The notes under the pieces: generated by a model | What the model was told of the DNA's origin: nothing | Database searches by the model: none | Seen by the model: only the letters and a program-made list of their open reading frames with translations | Part shown: positions 20,796-33,385 of the stretch, in pieces | How positions within the stretch are numbered: position 1 is the stretch's first letter | Layout: every line of letters begins with the position of its first letter | From: Prorocentrum cordatum | Taxonomy: Eukaryota > Sar > Dinophyceae > Prorocentrales > Prorocentraceae | NCBI GenBank assembly: GCA_963575745.1 | Contig: CAUYUJ010014752.1 | Span: forward strand, 237,012 to 301,011 | Direction: 5' to 3' | DNA length: 64,000 nucleotides | Position numbers and translations under genes: made by a program

Positions 20796-21810
20796 CGTTT
20801 ACATATACCTGCGCTCGGCCCATTCCGCCACCGCGCCTGAGTTCTAGGCTAGATGTTCAGAGGCTTCTTGGAAGCCTGTGGCGATCTCCTGGGAGGACAC
20901 CTCCTGAGGCGGTTATGGACTGTCTTTGGGCCTCTCTTTCGGGGGCCTGGGGCTTCTTAGGGGGCCTCTCAGGGGCCTGGTGGCAGTCTCGGGGGTCATC
21001 TTGGCGCGGAGGGCTCGAACTTTAGTTTTGAGTTCCCCCTCTCGGGGCCCTCTTGGGCCATCTTTGGGGCCGCCGTCTTGACACCCAAAGTGTAATTTCA
21101 ATATCCGATACAGAGAACTCGAATCGACCTGAGGACTCTCCTGTCAGTTCCTGGACACGGTGGCAGATGTACACGCGTGCGTCTTTACATGAGGGCATGT
21201 CTGTATGTATATACAGTTGGTATTGATACAGTCGCTGCCGAGGTCCACGTCTGGAATTTCCCGCGGGAATTGCTTTCTAGATGTGCGGTTCGTCATTCAA
21301 TCACTCGTCTGATTCTCGGGCTGGGCCTTGCTCTTGCAAGCGACATCGCCAACTCGTGGTGGTGCGTGGGACATTCTCACAGTTCTCGGCCTTCGACCGT
21401 AAAGTTCTGTCGTAAGACAACGGGTGTACATGTCCAGCCCAGTACTCTTTGGGTGTTTCACTGGCTCTGCTCCTTTAACATCTAACCTCGTGAGTGTCCC
21501 GGTGGTTTTGAACTTCTGGATCTGAGGTTCTTCAGTGCTTAGGAGGTTCTGCGCCCACCTCCGTCGCCTTGGACGAGGCTAGCTTGGCTACCTGCAGCTC
21601 TTGATGTGAGGGGAGAGGAGACGAGAGGAAGGACATGGAGTTGAAGAGGGGAAAAAGGTGCATCGGTATGGGAGCTGGGTTTGAGCCCTTCAGCGCCGCG
21701 CGTCTGTCTCCAAGTCGGGCCGTGCGAACAGTCCGACTCATTTTTGGGTGCCGTACCTCTCGCAAGCCTTTCGAGTCGTAATCCCCCCCATCCCCGCCCC
21801 CACTCTGTTC
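20796..21810. other. No gene; partly degenerate GGCCTCTTGGG repeat
   Basis: 20850-21100 resembles the TCTTGGGGCC minisatellite; the rest has no recognisable feature. Confidence 0.45.
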
Positions 21811-22032
21811 CTCTCTCTCTCTCTCTTTCTCTCTCCCTCTCTCTCTCTATATATATATATATATAGATCAGTCTCTCTCTCCTCCCCCCTTTTTCTCTCT
21901 TTACCTTTTCTCTCCCCCTCTCACCCTCTCTCCCCCTTTCTCCCCCCCCGTCTCCTTCCCTTCCCGGAACTCCCCTCCCCCTCCTCCTCTCCTCCTCCTC
22001 CTCCTCCTCCTCCTCCTCCTCCTCCTCCTCCT
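21811..22032. repeat. CT, TA and CTC simple-sequence tracts
   Basis: CT units (21811-21848), TA units (21849-21865), pyrimidine-rich stretch, then about 18 CTC units ending directly against the spliced-leader relic at 22033. Confidence 0.9.
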
Positions 22033-22053
22033 CCATAGCCATGTTGGCTCAAG
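22033..22053 (+). other. Spliced-leader relic heading L2
   Basis: CCATAGCCATGTTGGCTCAA plus G differs from the dinoflagellate leader at two positions only. It precedes L2, as expected if a trans-spliced L2 mRNA was reverse transcribed. Confidence 0.8.
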
Positions 22054-22370
22054 GCCAAGATGGTGTCCTCTTCACTGCCTCAGCGGGGCAGGCTCCCACA
22101 GTCGTCAGAAGTTTTCTCATCACCTTCCATATCCCACCCGAGCAAGGGCACCCCATCTTCCCAGTCCAGTATCGCGAGGTTCGTTGCTGGCATTCTCTCC
22201 GTGGTCTTCCTGATCGCGTTGAGGCAGATCCTGTACCTATCCCTTGTCCCGTTCCTCTTCGCCCATCCACCGTCCCCAACTACGGCACGGCTCGTTGGTT
22301 CAGGATTGGAACGCTCGCCTGGAGGCAGGATATGCGACCCTCGCTACACCAAGGTGCCATGGCAGCGACC

Positions 22371-22700
22371 GGCAGCAGCATGTCCCGCTCGTCAGACGGA
22401 TCTCGCCGACCTCATTCTCGCCCCCGTGATCGTAGAAGGCAAGACGCGAGTCATTCCAAGAGAAAGAAGGGGCTCAAACAGAAGGCAAAGACACAGACAC
22501 CGTGATCGCAGAGACAAAGACAGACGTGCTGATCATGACGAAAGAGAACGGGGGCGAGATCGGCACATTGACAGGCAAGAACTTCAGCGAGCTGCTACCC
22601 GAACATCTGGACCTTCGGCTGCTCGCACGGACGCCCTCAGCGAAAGAGACCCATGGCAAGTTGCGGCAGCAACGCCCACACCTCAACGGCACGTAGGGGC
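22371..22700 (+). pseudogene. L2 ORF1, Arg/Ser-rich N-terminal part
   Basis: SSMSRSSDGSRRPHSRPRDR (about 22377-22436) and SKRKKGLKQKAKT (to about 22495) form a basic, low-complexity segment, then a frameshift. It is followed by a short frame (22502-22696). Basic N-terminal tails are common in LINE ORF1 proteins; the link to the 22787 frame is inferred from order only. Confidence 0.4.
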
Positions 22701-22786
22701 TAGTGGAGGGCCAGCTAGACATCCTGGACCAGAACATGTTCTTCTTTCTCCATTAGCCAAGCAACAATAGGCTCGAAAGCTGGAAC

Positions 22787-23794
22787 TTGTTCCTACGTTT
22801 CCTGATGATGGTGCGGCTACCGCTGGGAGTGCCACACCGATTGGTGATCTACCTACTCCCAGAGATGCTGCTTCCCCTCCTCCTCCTTCTGGTCTATCAG
22901 ACTTGGAAAAAAAGGTTGGCGGCGATGGGGCAAGCTCAGACTGTTCAGGCGACGGCTCAACTCACGGCTACGGCAAACTCACTCATTGCCCAACACCAAC
23001 AGGCATTCAACGCGCAGATGCACGAATTCTTGGCAGTCAGCAAGCAGAACGCGACGCACCTTGAGTTGCTTGACAGAAGTATCCACGAATTTCATTCCAG
23101 AGCAGACGAGGTTGAAACGGACCCACAACGTATGCGTCAGCAAGTTCAAGCAATGGAGCAGGCTTTGGCAATGGCAGAAGCGTCAGTCGCATTTGATGTT
23201 CACCGGGTGGCAGAATGTGACAGAGCCCCTGGCCCAACGGTTTTCTGCATCGGGGCACCGCGTGCAATGGCTTCATCTGCCGTCAAGGCAGCCCTATCGG
23301 AATGGATTGTGGCTTCTGGCGTTCCTATTGAGCAGCTCGTACTTCATGGGGACGTTCCACAACGGAGGTTTCATTTACAATTGCAAGGAGGAGCTGCAGC
23401 CCCAGCCAGAGCAATGCCACTATCTCGAGCTCTCAGGACCCCCGCGGGGTTCAGAACGTTCAGTGGTGTGGACGCGGGAGGGGTCAATATTCCAGTTTCC
23501 GTCAGCACCGACAAGAGCCCGAAGCAAGTACGATTGGACTTGCAAATCTACCGACTTCAACGCATTTTCCAGGATGCGCATGTTGGACACCGGATTGGAG
23601 CTCTGAGAGATAAGGGCATCATCGCCATCGACGCAGCCCCGCTGGTCATGGTCGAATTCCAAGGGCCTGAGGATCCATCCAGGCTACGATGGGACTCGCT
23701 TATCCTTGCGCGCTTCCAGATCGACGAGCAGCCGCGGGTGGCAGCGTTTGGACAGGCGTTCTCTAGCGTGGATACATCTATCTGGTCTATGTAG
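22787..23794 (+). CDS. L2 ORF1 body, 335-codon intact frame
   Basis: Residues about 50-145 are rich in Gln and Ala with a heptad-like pattern (MGQAQTVQATAQLTATANSL; MRQQVQAMEQALAMAEASVA), suggesting a coiled coil. Residues about 150-200 (PTVFCIGAPRAMASSAVKAA ... LSEWIVASGVP) could be an RRM-like or similar small alpha/beta fold. Residues about 245-290 (SPKQVRLDLQIYRLQRIFQD) look like the basic helical segment of dinoflagellate LINE ORF1 proteins. The ORF ends 41 bp before the endonuclease. Likely an element RNA-binding protein; the ATG at 22787 may be internal. Confidence 0.55.
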   Translation: MFLRFLMMVRLPLGVPHRLVIYLLPEMLLPLLLLLVYQTWKKRLAAMGQAQTVQATAQLTATANSLIAQHQQAFNAQMHEFLAVSKQNATHLELLDRSIHEFHSRADEVETDPQRMRQQVQAMEQALAMAEASVAFDVHRVAECDRAPGPTVFCIGAPRAMASSAVKAALSEWIVASGVPIEQLVLHGDVPQRRFHLQLQGGAAAPARAMPLSRALRTPAGFRTFSGVDAGGVNIPVSVSTDKSPKQVRLDLQIYRLQRIFQDAHVGHRIGALRDKGIIAIDAAPLVMVEFQGPEDPSRLRWDSLILARFQIDEQPRVAAFGQAFSSVDTSIWSM

Positions 23795-23834
23795 CAGGAG
23801 ATGGTCACCGTGGTCATCGGAATATGCTCGGCGG

Positions 23835-24664
23835 AATGGTATTATTGTCTCGTGGAATGCTCGTGGCTTCCTTCTGCTACAAACCTCACCGCAGGAAGAC
23901 CGAGCTCAACGAGCTCGCCTCTTGCATGCGTAAACGAGCTGTGGTTCTGCTACGGGAATGCCGTGCGGCGCTGGATAAGTCGACTACCGTCATTGCCACG
24001 TGCCCGTATCCGTACAAGATCTTTTACAAACATCTGTCTCAGAAAGCGGGTGGCGCAGCGTTCTTAGTGCCATTGGACTCGCTGGATCAAGGAGGTCTTC
24101 ATATTCAAATTCATCATCAGATCCTCTGTGCTGGGAGAGTGGCATTACTCATTATTTCCGACGAGCAGGACAATGTCACGATGAGGCTGGTGAGCATCCA
24201 TAATTTCGAGATTGATGTGGGCTCGCAGAAAAAGTTTCAGACGAAATGGCGGGACATGGTGCAATGGAACTTACAGGATCCTACTCGGAGGGCTTTTACT
24301 GCAGCTGGAGATGTCAACGTGAAGTCTGGTCCCACTTGCAGCTGCGTCGACCCTGTCAACGAGGTATTTGTTCCCGGTGCCGTCCCTTGCGCGCGCGGTC
24401 GGGTTTCGCAGCCACTCCGGAACTGCTGGGGGCGTCGTCTCAATGGTTACGGAAAGTGCAGCGGGCTGCCCTACTTGCTACAGCAGAAACACTGCCGCAG
24501 CAGCAACGCTGGATATAATATGCATTGACATACCTTCTCATTATCTTCTAGACGTGGAGGTGTTGGCAGAGGTGGGCGTTGATGCAGCGGCCATCTTCGA
24601 CTCCAGACGCAGCGACCACACGCCGATCTCATTGGCCTTGCGTGACCGTGTCAGACGCGACTAG
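23835..24664 (+). pseudogene. L2 endonuclease domain
   Basis: Begins NGIIVSWNARG (about 23835-23867), the typical first strand of an APE-type endonuclease. After a frame change: KTELNELASCMRKRAVVLLREC (about 23899-23964, with the 'LQE' position altered to LRE), RLVSIHNFEI, and AFTAAGDVNVKSGP (about 24292-24333, the GDFN motif as GDVN). A further frame change leads to SRRSDHTPISLALRD (about 24604-24650, the SDH motif). At least two frameshifts. The domain would nick DNA for target-primed reverse transcription. Confidence 0.8.
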
Positions 24665-24724
24665 TAGATAAGTATCCCTGAGCTGGTATTTCGAGACCCT
24701 CGCTATGGTGCAATTCCTGGACAA

Positions 24725-25366
24725 TTGATTGCGGCAGCTCAACTGGAGTTTTTTCCTGCAGTCTGTCAATGGCGACGCATGGCGGATTTTATGGCGGAGG
24801 CGGCGCGGCAAGTACGAGATGAACTTCAACGGCTTCCAATCTCGTCGAAGGACGTTCGTTCCAAGGGTGGCAGGCTCATCGCGCAACGGGCGATTTCGAG
24901 ATGCATTTGGCGCAATGACATCCACGCGGCGCAGAAGCTGAAGGCCACCGCGCCCGACGGCACGCGCTTCATCGACACCGTCAACGGAGTCGTCGTTCTC
25001 TGCGAGAGGGAAGAGTTCGCTCTCATCATCCACGCTGCCAGCTACGAATTCGGGCAGATGGAGGCCAGGCATGCCGAGAGCAGGGTCTCCAAAGGGGGGG
25101 GGGCTTCGGCGGCAGATGAGAGAAGAGCTGCGCGCGTGCACTACAGGAGAGCTAACTTTCAGGAGCGAAAGAAGGACGTGCACGTACATGGATCCACGCT
25201 GTTTTCGAGATTTCGCATTCGGCGAATATTCGTATCGCGCGGCCAGTCTCGCGGGTCAAGGGGCCGCGTTCACGTGCATAGCTTGGCGCGTGCGTCTTTT
25301 GTTTGCTCCCTAAACTTGCGGCCCTCCAAGGCCCGCCGTCTCGTGCTCGCTGGGATCCGCCCCTAA
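24725..25366 (+). pseudogene. L2 linker between endonuclease and reverse transcriptase
   Basis: Residues such as VRDELQRLPISSKDVRSKGG, HAAQKLKATAPDGTRFIDTV and GVVVLCEREEFALIIHAASY occupy the position and have the basic/helical composition of the LINE linker. No catalytic motif is expected. A frameshift at about 25110 ends the meaningful reading. Confidence 0.5.
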
Positions 25367-25379
25367 AGTATTCGGGGGT

Positions 25380-27400
25380 CGCCGGCCGCGACCAGAGACT
25401 CGGGAGACATTGCTGTCGCCCTTGCTGCTCACTGGAAACCCACATTCGGTGCCAACATAGCTCAGAAGGACGCCCTGCAGGACTATCTCAACGAAGTCGC
25501 CCCGCAAAGAGCCCCTCTGCATCGTGGACTTCCAGCTGATGCAGAGCTACGTCGAGCTCTTCTTCATGCTGGGCGCTCTGCCCCTGGCCCTGATCTGCTC
25601 TCGCATTCAGCGTGGAACGCCCGACCCGAACAACTAGCAGTTTTACATCGTCTCCTGGTTCACCCCTGGAGCTCAATGATAGCCTCTTCGCCTTCCCCCC
25701 CCCGAAAAAAAGTTCTGAGCGGGAAGGTGCCCGGGGCTGCGCGAGAATTCCGGGGGATGTCAGGCCCTTTAGTCTTCGGAATACCGACGCCAAGATAATG
25801 GCCTCTGCCACTAACATTCAAATCCGCGAGGTTGCTCAAGAGCGCGCTCACGAGCCCAACGAGGCTTCAATTCAGAACGCAACTTCCCGTCTAACATCAT
25901 CGCCCTCGACTCCGAGGCGCGCGAGGCCAGCGTCACCCCCGAGGCCGAGACGGACCTCCCCGTCTTTGCCGCTTATGACGTTGAGGCGGCGTTCCCGCCC
26001 CTGGGGCACCAGTGATTATTCGCGATTCGGAGTAGAACAGGACTCCCGACAGGGATTCAGAGTTGCATTCAAGCGTTGTATTTCCTTCCCGGAGGTTTGG
26101 CTAATATCCCAAACCAGGCAGTCTTCCTTTTCATTTTTGCTCGGGGGTGCTCCAAGTATGCCCCTTTATCAGGATCCCTGTGGGCCCTAGCTATGGACCC
26201 AGTCCTAAGATGTCTATATGCCGCCGCACAACTCCCGAAGGCGAGGCATCGCAAAGGCGCCCTGGGCGGGTATGCGGACGACGTCGGAATGGTATGCCAC
26301 GCCTTCGGGAATTGGTAGGAGTCTCACAAGTTGTTCGGGTCGTTGAACGTTTTGCTGTTCTCAAGCTTCAGGCGGCGAAATGTGTTCTGGTCCCACTGTG
26401 GACCGAATGCGCAGCCGAGGTCCAAGCCCGGGTCCGAGGCGAACTTCGTAGTTGGATTCCGCAGTGGCAGAACTTTAAGATAGCGGGCCGCACCACTAAT
26501 CTTGGTGTAAGGATGGGGCCCGCTGCCACGCTCGGGAATGCATGGGCAAGCGCTGCAGGGAAGTGGTGCTCGAGGACGATTGCTCTCCGATTTTCAGTGG
26601 CGGCACCGGGTGTCCTTGCCATTTTGTACAACAGCACCGCTCTCTCTACTCTCTCGTATCTTGCGCAGCTCTTCCCCGTCCCTGCCATGGTGCGTAAGCT
26701 TGAGCTGCAGGCGCTTCGCAAGTTGCTGAGGCTCCCGCCGGACAGTCTCAGTCTTGCCGATCTGAATGCCCTCCCATCGCTGGTTGCCATAGCTCCCTCA
26801 TCCGTCACTCTGCTTGGGTGGGCCAGCAGCCGGCGCGCCTCATTCCGCGCCGTGAATCATGTTTGGCAACGAGCATTGCACAGTCTGAAAGAACATGCGC
26901 AGGACAATGCCACGATTGTTCGCTTCATCGCAGGCATTTTTTTGGTTCCCTGCTGGAAGCGCCATTTTCGATTACCCAGTTTCTAGAGCGAGCTCGTCTT
27001 CCTCCTCCGCGGCGCCATGACGCGGAAGGATGGCGGCATGCGTTTCGGGATGCGCGCGAGCGCGCCATCCTCGCCCTGAGCGAATTTCGCTGCCCGCATC
27101 CGCAGCGCACTTTTGCCCTTTCTCTTCGCGTGCATATTTTTGCTGGACACAGTTCAGGTTGCACTCAGCAAGCGTCTGCTAGCGCAGCAGGTCATTACTC
27201 CGGGGGGCGGTTGTCGGTGGCGGGTCGGTGGGACAAGTGCAAGACCTTCCTCGCCAAGCTCAAGCCTGCGTGGCAGTGGGGCATCATCGAGACTCTCTAC
27301 GGTGGATATAAACGACCGCGCATAGGCTGCACGTATGCAATCCACTTACCTCATGCATTTGGGGCTGCCAGCAGCCTGATGAGATTGCTCAGCTTTTAGG
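25380..27400 (+). pseudogene. L2 reverse transcriptase and thumb
   Basis: The early part (25380-26060) is scattered over frames. RT motif B is RGCSKYAPLSGSLWALAMDP (about 26133-26195), and motif C is GGYADDVGMV (about 26265-26294, catalytic YADD intact at 26271-26282). These are in frame 26076-26318; a +1 shift leads to frame 26147-26986. That frame carries VLKLQAAKCVLVP, TTNLGVRMGPAATLGNAWAS (the 'YLG..+GP' thumb strand) and ALSTLSYLAQLFPVP. Later pieces (26818-27399) continue in another frame. The polymerase core is conserved, so decay is mainly by indels. Confidence 0.85.
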
Positions 27401-27410
27401 ATGCCCTCGA

Positions 27411-27668
27411 ATGTTCCATCACCTGACCGCGCATCCAGCGTGGAAGAGGCGCCACTTTCCTGGTGCGCCTCTTACACTGCTTGGGCTGGGTTGGAACTCA
27501 GACTACGAATGCGAGGGATCAGAGCTCACGCGCGCGGAGTGCTTGCGTGCGGTGACCCTCGCTTATCCCACGTATCATGAAGCAGGGGGTTCCGCCGCGC
27601 GCTCACCGATGTCACTGGCCAGAGCGCGTGGCATCATAGGTGCTGCAGAGCTCGCCATGGAGCGATAA
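27411..27668 (+). pseudogene. L2 C-terminal region
   Basis: A short frame (FHHLTAHPAWKRRHFPG ... GIIGAAELAMER) follows in the same direction and ends the element-like sequence. Assigned to L2 by position only. Confidence 0.45.
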
Positions 27669-28152
27669 GTTCCCCCCCCCATATCGCTCATTATTTCGCA
27701 CTTTCCTTCGGCGCGGGCGGGGCGCTGGACTTGGCGTGGGCGGGGGGGGGGTCGATCCAGGCGCCCGAGCGGTCGGCATGTTGCGGTCGAGGACTCCCCC
27801 GCAGTGCCCCGCGCCTCTCGGCCCTCCCCCGTTGGGGGTGGGTTCGGGCCCTGAAGAGACAAACCTCTTCTTTTCTTTTTGGCCTCTACGGAGAGGCGCT
27901 TCTGGTCATGTCGAGCGCCCTGTCTCGTGGGCTCTGCTGGCGGCGGAGGCGGCAGCGGGTTGCGACGCCCCTCGGGGGGCCGGGGCAGAACCCGAGCGCC
28001 ACCCAGCAGCAGCCCACTCTCCCTCCGTCGATGCTCTCGCGTCGGCCGAGGTCGAGGTCGGCGGTCGGACGAACCCTCTCGGGTGCGTCGCCTCCTCCTC
28101 CTCATCCTCCTCCTCCCCCTCCTCTTTCCCCATCCACTTTCTTTTCCTCGTT
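27669..28152. other. Spacer between L2 and L3
   Basis: GC-rich, with poly-C/poly-G runs and a CTC-rich stretch (28085-28140) just before the next leader relic. As at 22033, a CTC-rich tract lies immediately 5' of the relic. Confidence 0.5.
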
Positions 28153-28172
28153 TCGTAGCCATTCGGCTCAAG
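28153..28172 (+). other. Spliced-leader relic heading L3
   Basis: TCGTAGCCATTCGGCTCAAG: one base shorter than the dinoflagellate leader and otherwise nearly identical (TT to C in the T-run, first C to T). Confidence 0.75.
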
Positions 28173-28674
28173 TAGCAATCGTCGCCCCGTGGTTCAGCTT
28201 GCTCGCGGCCAAGCCCGAAGTGTTTTTCTCGGACCGACAGGCGGTCCAGAGCCTGTCGCTGGGGCTACACAGCCCGGCCTTTTCCAGGTTCCGCGGCATT
28301 TTGGCAGCGAGCAGGATCGCATGTACCACTCCAGTCATGCCTAGCGACGCTCGAGCCCATCCAGCCGCTGCAGCAGGGGCCGCAGAAGCGGGCCCCGCTG
28401 TGCGCCGTCATCGTCCCAACCGCCACCGCGCCGCAGAAAATCTGACTCCCGCTCGCGTCCGGGGCGCAGCGATGCATATCATGGGCGGCCCCCTGCGCGG
28501 CTGTATATTGTGCATCGCAGACCAGCCCTCCAACCTCGCCGTGCTCGAGCGCGCCGTGGTCGATTCCGTCGAGGCCGCGCGTGCAGATGTCAAGCGGCTG
28601 CAGGAACGCGCCGACAGCATGGGCGTGAAGATGGCGCAGTCGGCCTAGGCGCACGCAGCTGAGTCGCCCAGATC

Positions 28675-29748
<1,074 letters not shown>

Positions 29749-31200
29749 GGGCAACGAGATTCCGATGCTCTTCGTGTCCTGGAATCCGGGGGGGATCACC
29801 TAGAGCAGAGGGGGGGGGCTTTCTCTCGCTTGTCAACGAGCGCCGCGGGGATTTCGTGCAATGGGCCCCGCGGAGCTGAGATCGCATTTTCCTCGTTGCG
29901 GAGGGCAGGGGTCCAAGAGTTCCCGCGCGGGCGCGGGTCAGTTCGCGTGCGCGGCGTTCCGGGCAGATGGCTGTGCGTGCGGGGCCGCGTGGGGAACCGG
30001 CAGCAGTTGCAGTTCCACCTTGCTTCCACAGCTGGGTGAACGCATGGCGTGCTTCCTTCGTGTGGGAAGGGTGGCGACGCCTACGAGTGCGTGCGTTTAG
30101 TGCAGAAATGTGTTCCGCGAGCGCAAAACGACGCAAACTCGCGCGTTGGCGCCCGCTCGCCGGGGCTATTGCCCGAGAGGTCGCGCGCGGTTCGGGGGCG
30201 AGAGTTTGTCCAAGGACGTAGTTTTGCAAATGTCTTTTGACAGGTCAGAGATTTTGCTCGAGCGTTGTGCTGATCAGCTTCGCGCTGCGCTGCCTCCAGG
30301 GTTTCGCGTCTTGGATGGCGCACCTCGCCTAGCCGAGGGGCGAGAGCATGGCGCTGGAAGGGGGGGGGGCCGAGGCGCTGCCAAGGTGGCGAAAGGCGAG
30401 GTCGAGGGCACCGGCGGCGCGAGGGACCACTTGGCGGCGCAGCTCGACGCGCGGGCCCGGGCCCTCGAGAACGGCGCGTTCACGGCGGTCATCGCGCCCG
30501 GAGAGCGCCCGGCGATCAAGGCCGTGACCTCCGAGGCGCGCGCCGACTACCTGCAAGATCGGACCGCGCGTGCGAGCGCGGAGAGACGCCGGTCTCAACG
30601 CGAAAGCCGAAAGGCTGCGCGACCGCGCGTATGCCTTCCATGCAGGCGGCTCTGTTGGCAGGTCTCGGCAAATCATTGCCCAACTGGGGTGGAACTGGCC
30701 ATCCTTCGGCACGGCGCGTGGGAACTGGTGTGCCCACTTTTCATGCGTGCGCCCTCCGGTTGGCCCGTTTACTCGAGTGCTCGGCGCGTCGCAAAAGGGG
30801 TTTTTATTCCGACGCGCCCCTGCCGCCAGGTGCGAACAAGTCTTCGGCTACTTTGCCGACGCCTGGCAACAAAGAGCCATGGGCAGAAAATAACGCACTG
30901 CCTGGCAGCTCGGACTCCTGCAACTGCCTTCGCGGTGGCGGCCGCGTCCAGCGGAGAGGAGTCGGCGCGGGCATATCGGCCGACCCATCACCGCTGCGCA
31001 GATGTCGCACGACCGATAGGACAACACGTAGACGCACGGTCTGAAAATGCCCATGCTGCGAGGGGGAAAAGGACCACTTTGAAAACCATGATCGCTGCTC
31101 AACAGTGGAGAGACTTACCGCCAGGCCACCGCAGTACTGGACGAGCTTCCACATTCAACTTCGCGCCCTCCTCCTCCCGAGGTTTCCGAGGAATGCGCTG
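29749..31200 (+). pseudogene. L3 endonuclease start and linker-like remains
   Basis: LFVSWNPGG (29768-29794) is a typical APE-type endonuclease opening, cut by TAG at 29801. Frame 30570-30893 (LNAKAERLRDRAYAFHAGGS ... IIAQLGWNWPSFG) has the composition of a LINE linker. Everything else is scattered over frames and not assignable. Confidence 0.4.
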
Positions 31201-33385
31201 ACGGCGGCGCGGGGGCCAGGTGGGTCTGTCCGGCCGGTGGCGGAGCTCGCGCGGGCCAGGCTCGCCCGGTCCTTGCCGGGGCCGCCTTCGGAGTCTACGG
31301 CGGGCCTGACCAGCGGCTTAACCGCTCGGCTCGGGTGCGCGGCGTGGCCCAATTCGCGCGGCGCGCTGAGACCCTCGCCCTGCACTGCCTGGTGGATGCT
31401 CCCAAGCGGCCCGCTCGCCTTCGTGGACAACCGCGCTGTCGTCGACGGATTTGAGGCCCCCCTCGCAAGAGAGCCACCGCAGGTCACGGAGGCTCAAGCC
31501 GACCCATCGCGCGCTGCAAGCCAATTCCGACAGGTTCAAGGCCTAGAAGGGCGAACGCCGGCTCGGCGAGCAAGGCGCAATGAAGGCCGAACCGCGCCGA
31601 TTGCAGAGGCTTCTGGTCGCCGCGCCGATGGACTCGCCATTGGAGGATCACGTCTGCGCGCCCTGCAGCAAGATGTCATCGACGGATCCAAATGGCCACG
31701 TGCATTCGCGGCGTTTCTCCACATCGCCGATTTCGCGATCTATGGCCGTCTACGCCGCGCGCTGCCCTTGCCAGACCGACGCGCGTTTCGCATTGTGGCT
31801 GCAGCAAGATGACGCCCAAACCGTTCGCCCCAGGGGAAGGAAGCGGCGAACCACCGGGCTCGCCTGGCGACCCTTCGCAAGCGCAAGGCCCGCCAGGACC
31901 GGACTTCTTCGACGATCTCGACGACGCGTGGGTAGCCCCATCCGACGACGACTTAGATGGTGGAGACGAGGGCCCGCTGGGGCTGCGCGTGGCCTTGGTC
32001 AACGACGACGAAACAATTGCTTCTCCATCGGGACGAAAGCACTGGCCGGTGTCTGCACAGGAATTCGGATGCGGCGACTCAAGGGGCGGATGGCCACCAG
32101 GACCCCGCTCCCGCGGCCGCGCCGCGCAGCCGCTTGGCCGCTTCCCCTTTCCACAGGGGCGCGGGGGCTGCAACCGCCCTGCCACCCAAGTGGGTGCAAG
32201 CACAGGTACAACGCCAATGCGGCAAACGGATCGCAGGCGCGCTGTCGCGCGAAGCATCCTGGCTGCCCGGCAACAGCCAGATCGGGAACGTGAAACGGCT
32301 TCCATTGTTCGTCACTGCGGCGCAACTGTGCACCGCGAGCGTTGCGTAAACCCTTCTGCCATCCAGGAGCAGTCTAGACTGCTGCTGGACAGGTTCCAAT
32401 GAGTTCAGGTCGCCTGGAACGACCTACACCAGGCCTTCCATCCGACCGCCATTTTCGGGGTCAATCTCCAGGGGCGCCTCCGGGCGCGCGTCGAAGTTCA
32501 GCGCTAGCGCGCCAGTGCTGGCATGTTTCCTTTCGGGCACGCTGTGGGAACAACTGGCAACTGCTCCGCGGCTGGCGCGGGGATGCCCGATGGCGGCGCC
32601 ACGGCTCGCTGAAGTTTCGAGGCGCGCAGGCCATGGCGCGCTTGAAGCAGGCGCCTGTTGCTCGGCTGCGCAGACGGGGCGTGCCGCGCCCTGATCGCCG
32701 CGGGCTCGTCCTTATTTCCAGTCGGGGGTTCGTCCTCGCCAGGGGCAAGGGCGTTTTGTGCTCCGCCCTCGTTCGATCTGCGGCGCCTCCCGCCGGCGCG
32801 AGGCGTGCCTGAGCGGCGGTCAAGCCCCTCTAGGCCTGGGCGAAGTGCCGCCCGAACTGTTGCGCTGTCTCCTCGTCCTCCTCGTCGTCGTCGCCCTCCT
32901 CTTCCTCCTCTTCCTCCTCCTCCTCCTCTTCTTGATCTTCCTCCTTGGCGGCTGCCCCGCGGCCGTTGCCCCGCGGCGGGCGGCCGCCGCGCCGTGGCCC
33001 CCAGCGCCGCGGTCGGCGCGGCGGCTCTCGCGAGGGCCAGGTCAGCGCCGTGGCATCGTCGGCTTCGCCATCAGCGCGCGGTTGCTCGCGCGCGTCTTCG
33101 GCTGGCTCGGGACCGACTGCTGCTGCGAGCTCATCGCGGCAGTGGGGCGCGCGGAGCAGCGGGCACTAGGGCGCGCGGTGAGGGCGACTCGCCTGGCACC
33201 AAGTGTCGGCGCTGCGACGGCCGCGCGGGCGAGGCGCGGCGGCGCTGGCGCGAGCGCTGCAAGCGAGAGATCGCGCCTACGCAGGCCCCTCGTCGCTGGC
33301 CTCGTTCTGCTGACCGCCGCGACAGGCCGGCGCCGGGCCGCGCGCCGGAGCTGGTCGGCAGCGCTAGCAGCGGCAGAAGAGGCGG
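31201..33385. other. GC-rich coding-like sequence, not recognised
   Basis: Long frames overlap on both strands with no clear motif (plus 31692-32402, with FFDDLDDAWVAPSDDDLDGG, is the most protein-like). A CTC/CTT pyrimidine tract lies at 32868-32945. It could be decayed coding sequence of a further retroelement; no function proposed. Confidence 0.35.

Larger units (their letters stand above)
22033..27668 (+). mobile_element. Non-LTR retrotransposon L2 (ORF1 - endonuclease - reverse transcriptase), decayed
   Basis: Leader relic, an Arg/Ser-rich N-terminal stretch (22371-22700), ORF1 body (22787-23794), endonuclease (23835-24664), linker (24725-25200), reverse transcriptase (25380-26986) and C-terminal region to the stop at 27666-27668. 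A different family from L1: its RT carries the GCSKYAPLSG...GGYADD signature. Several frameshifts make it non-functional. Confidence 0.85.
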
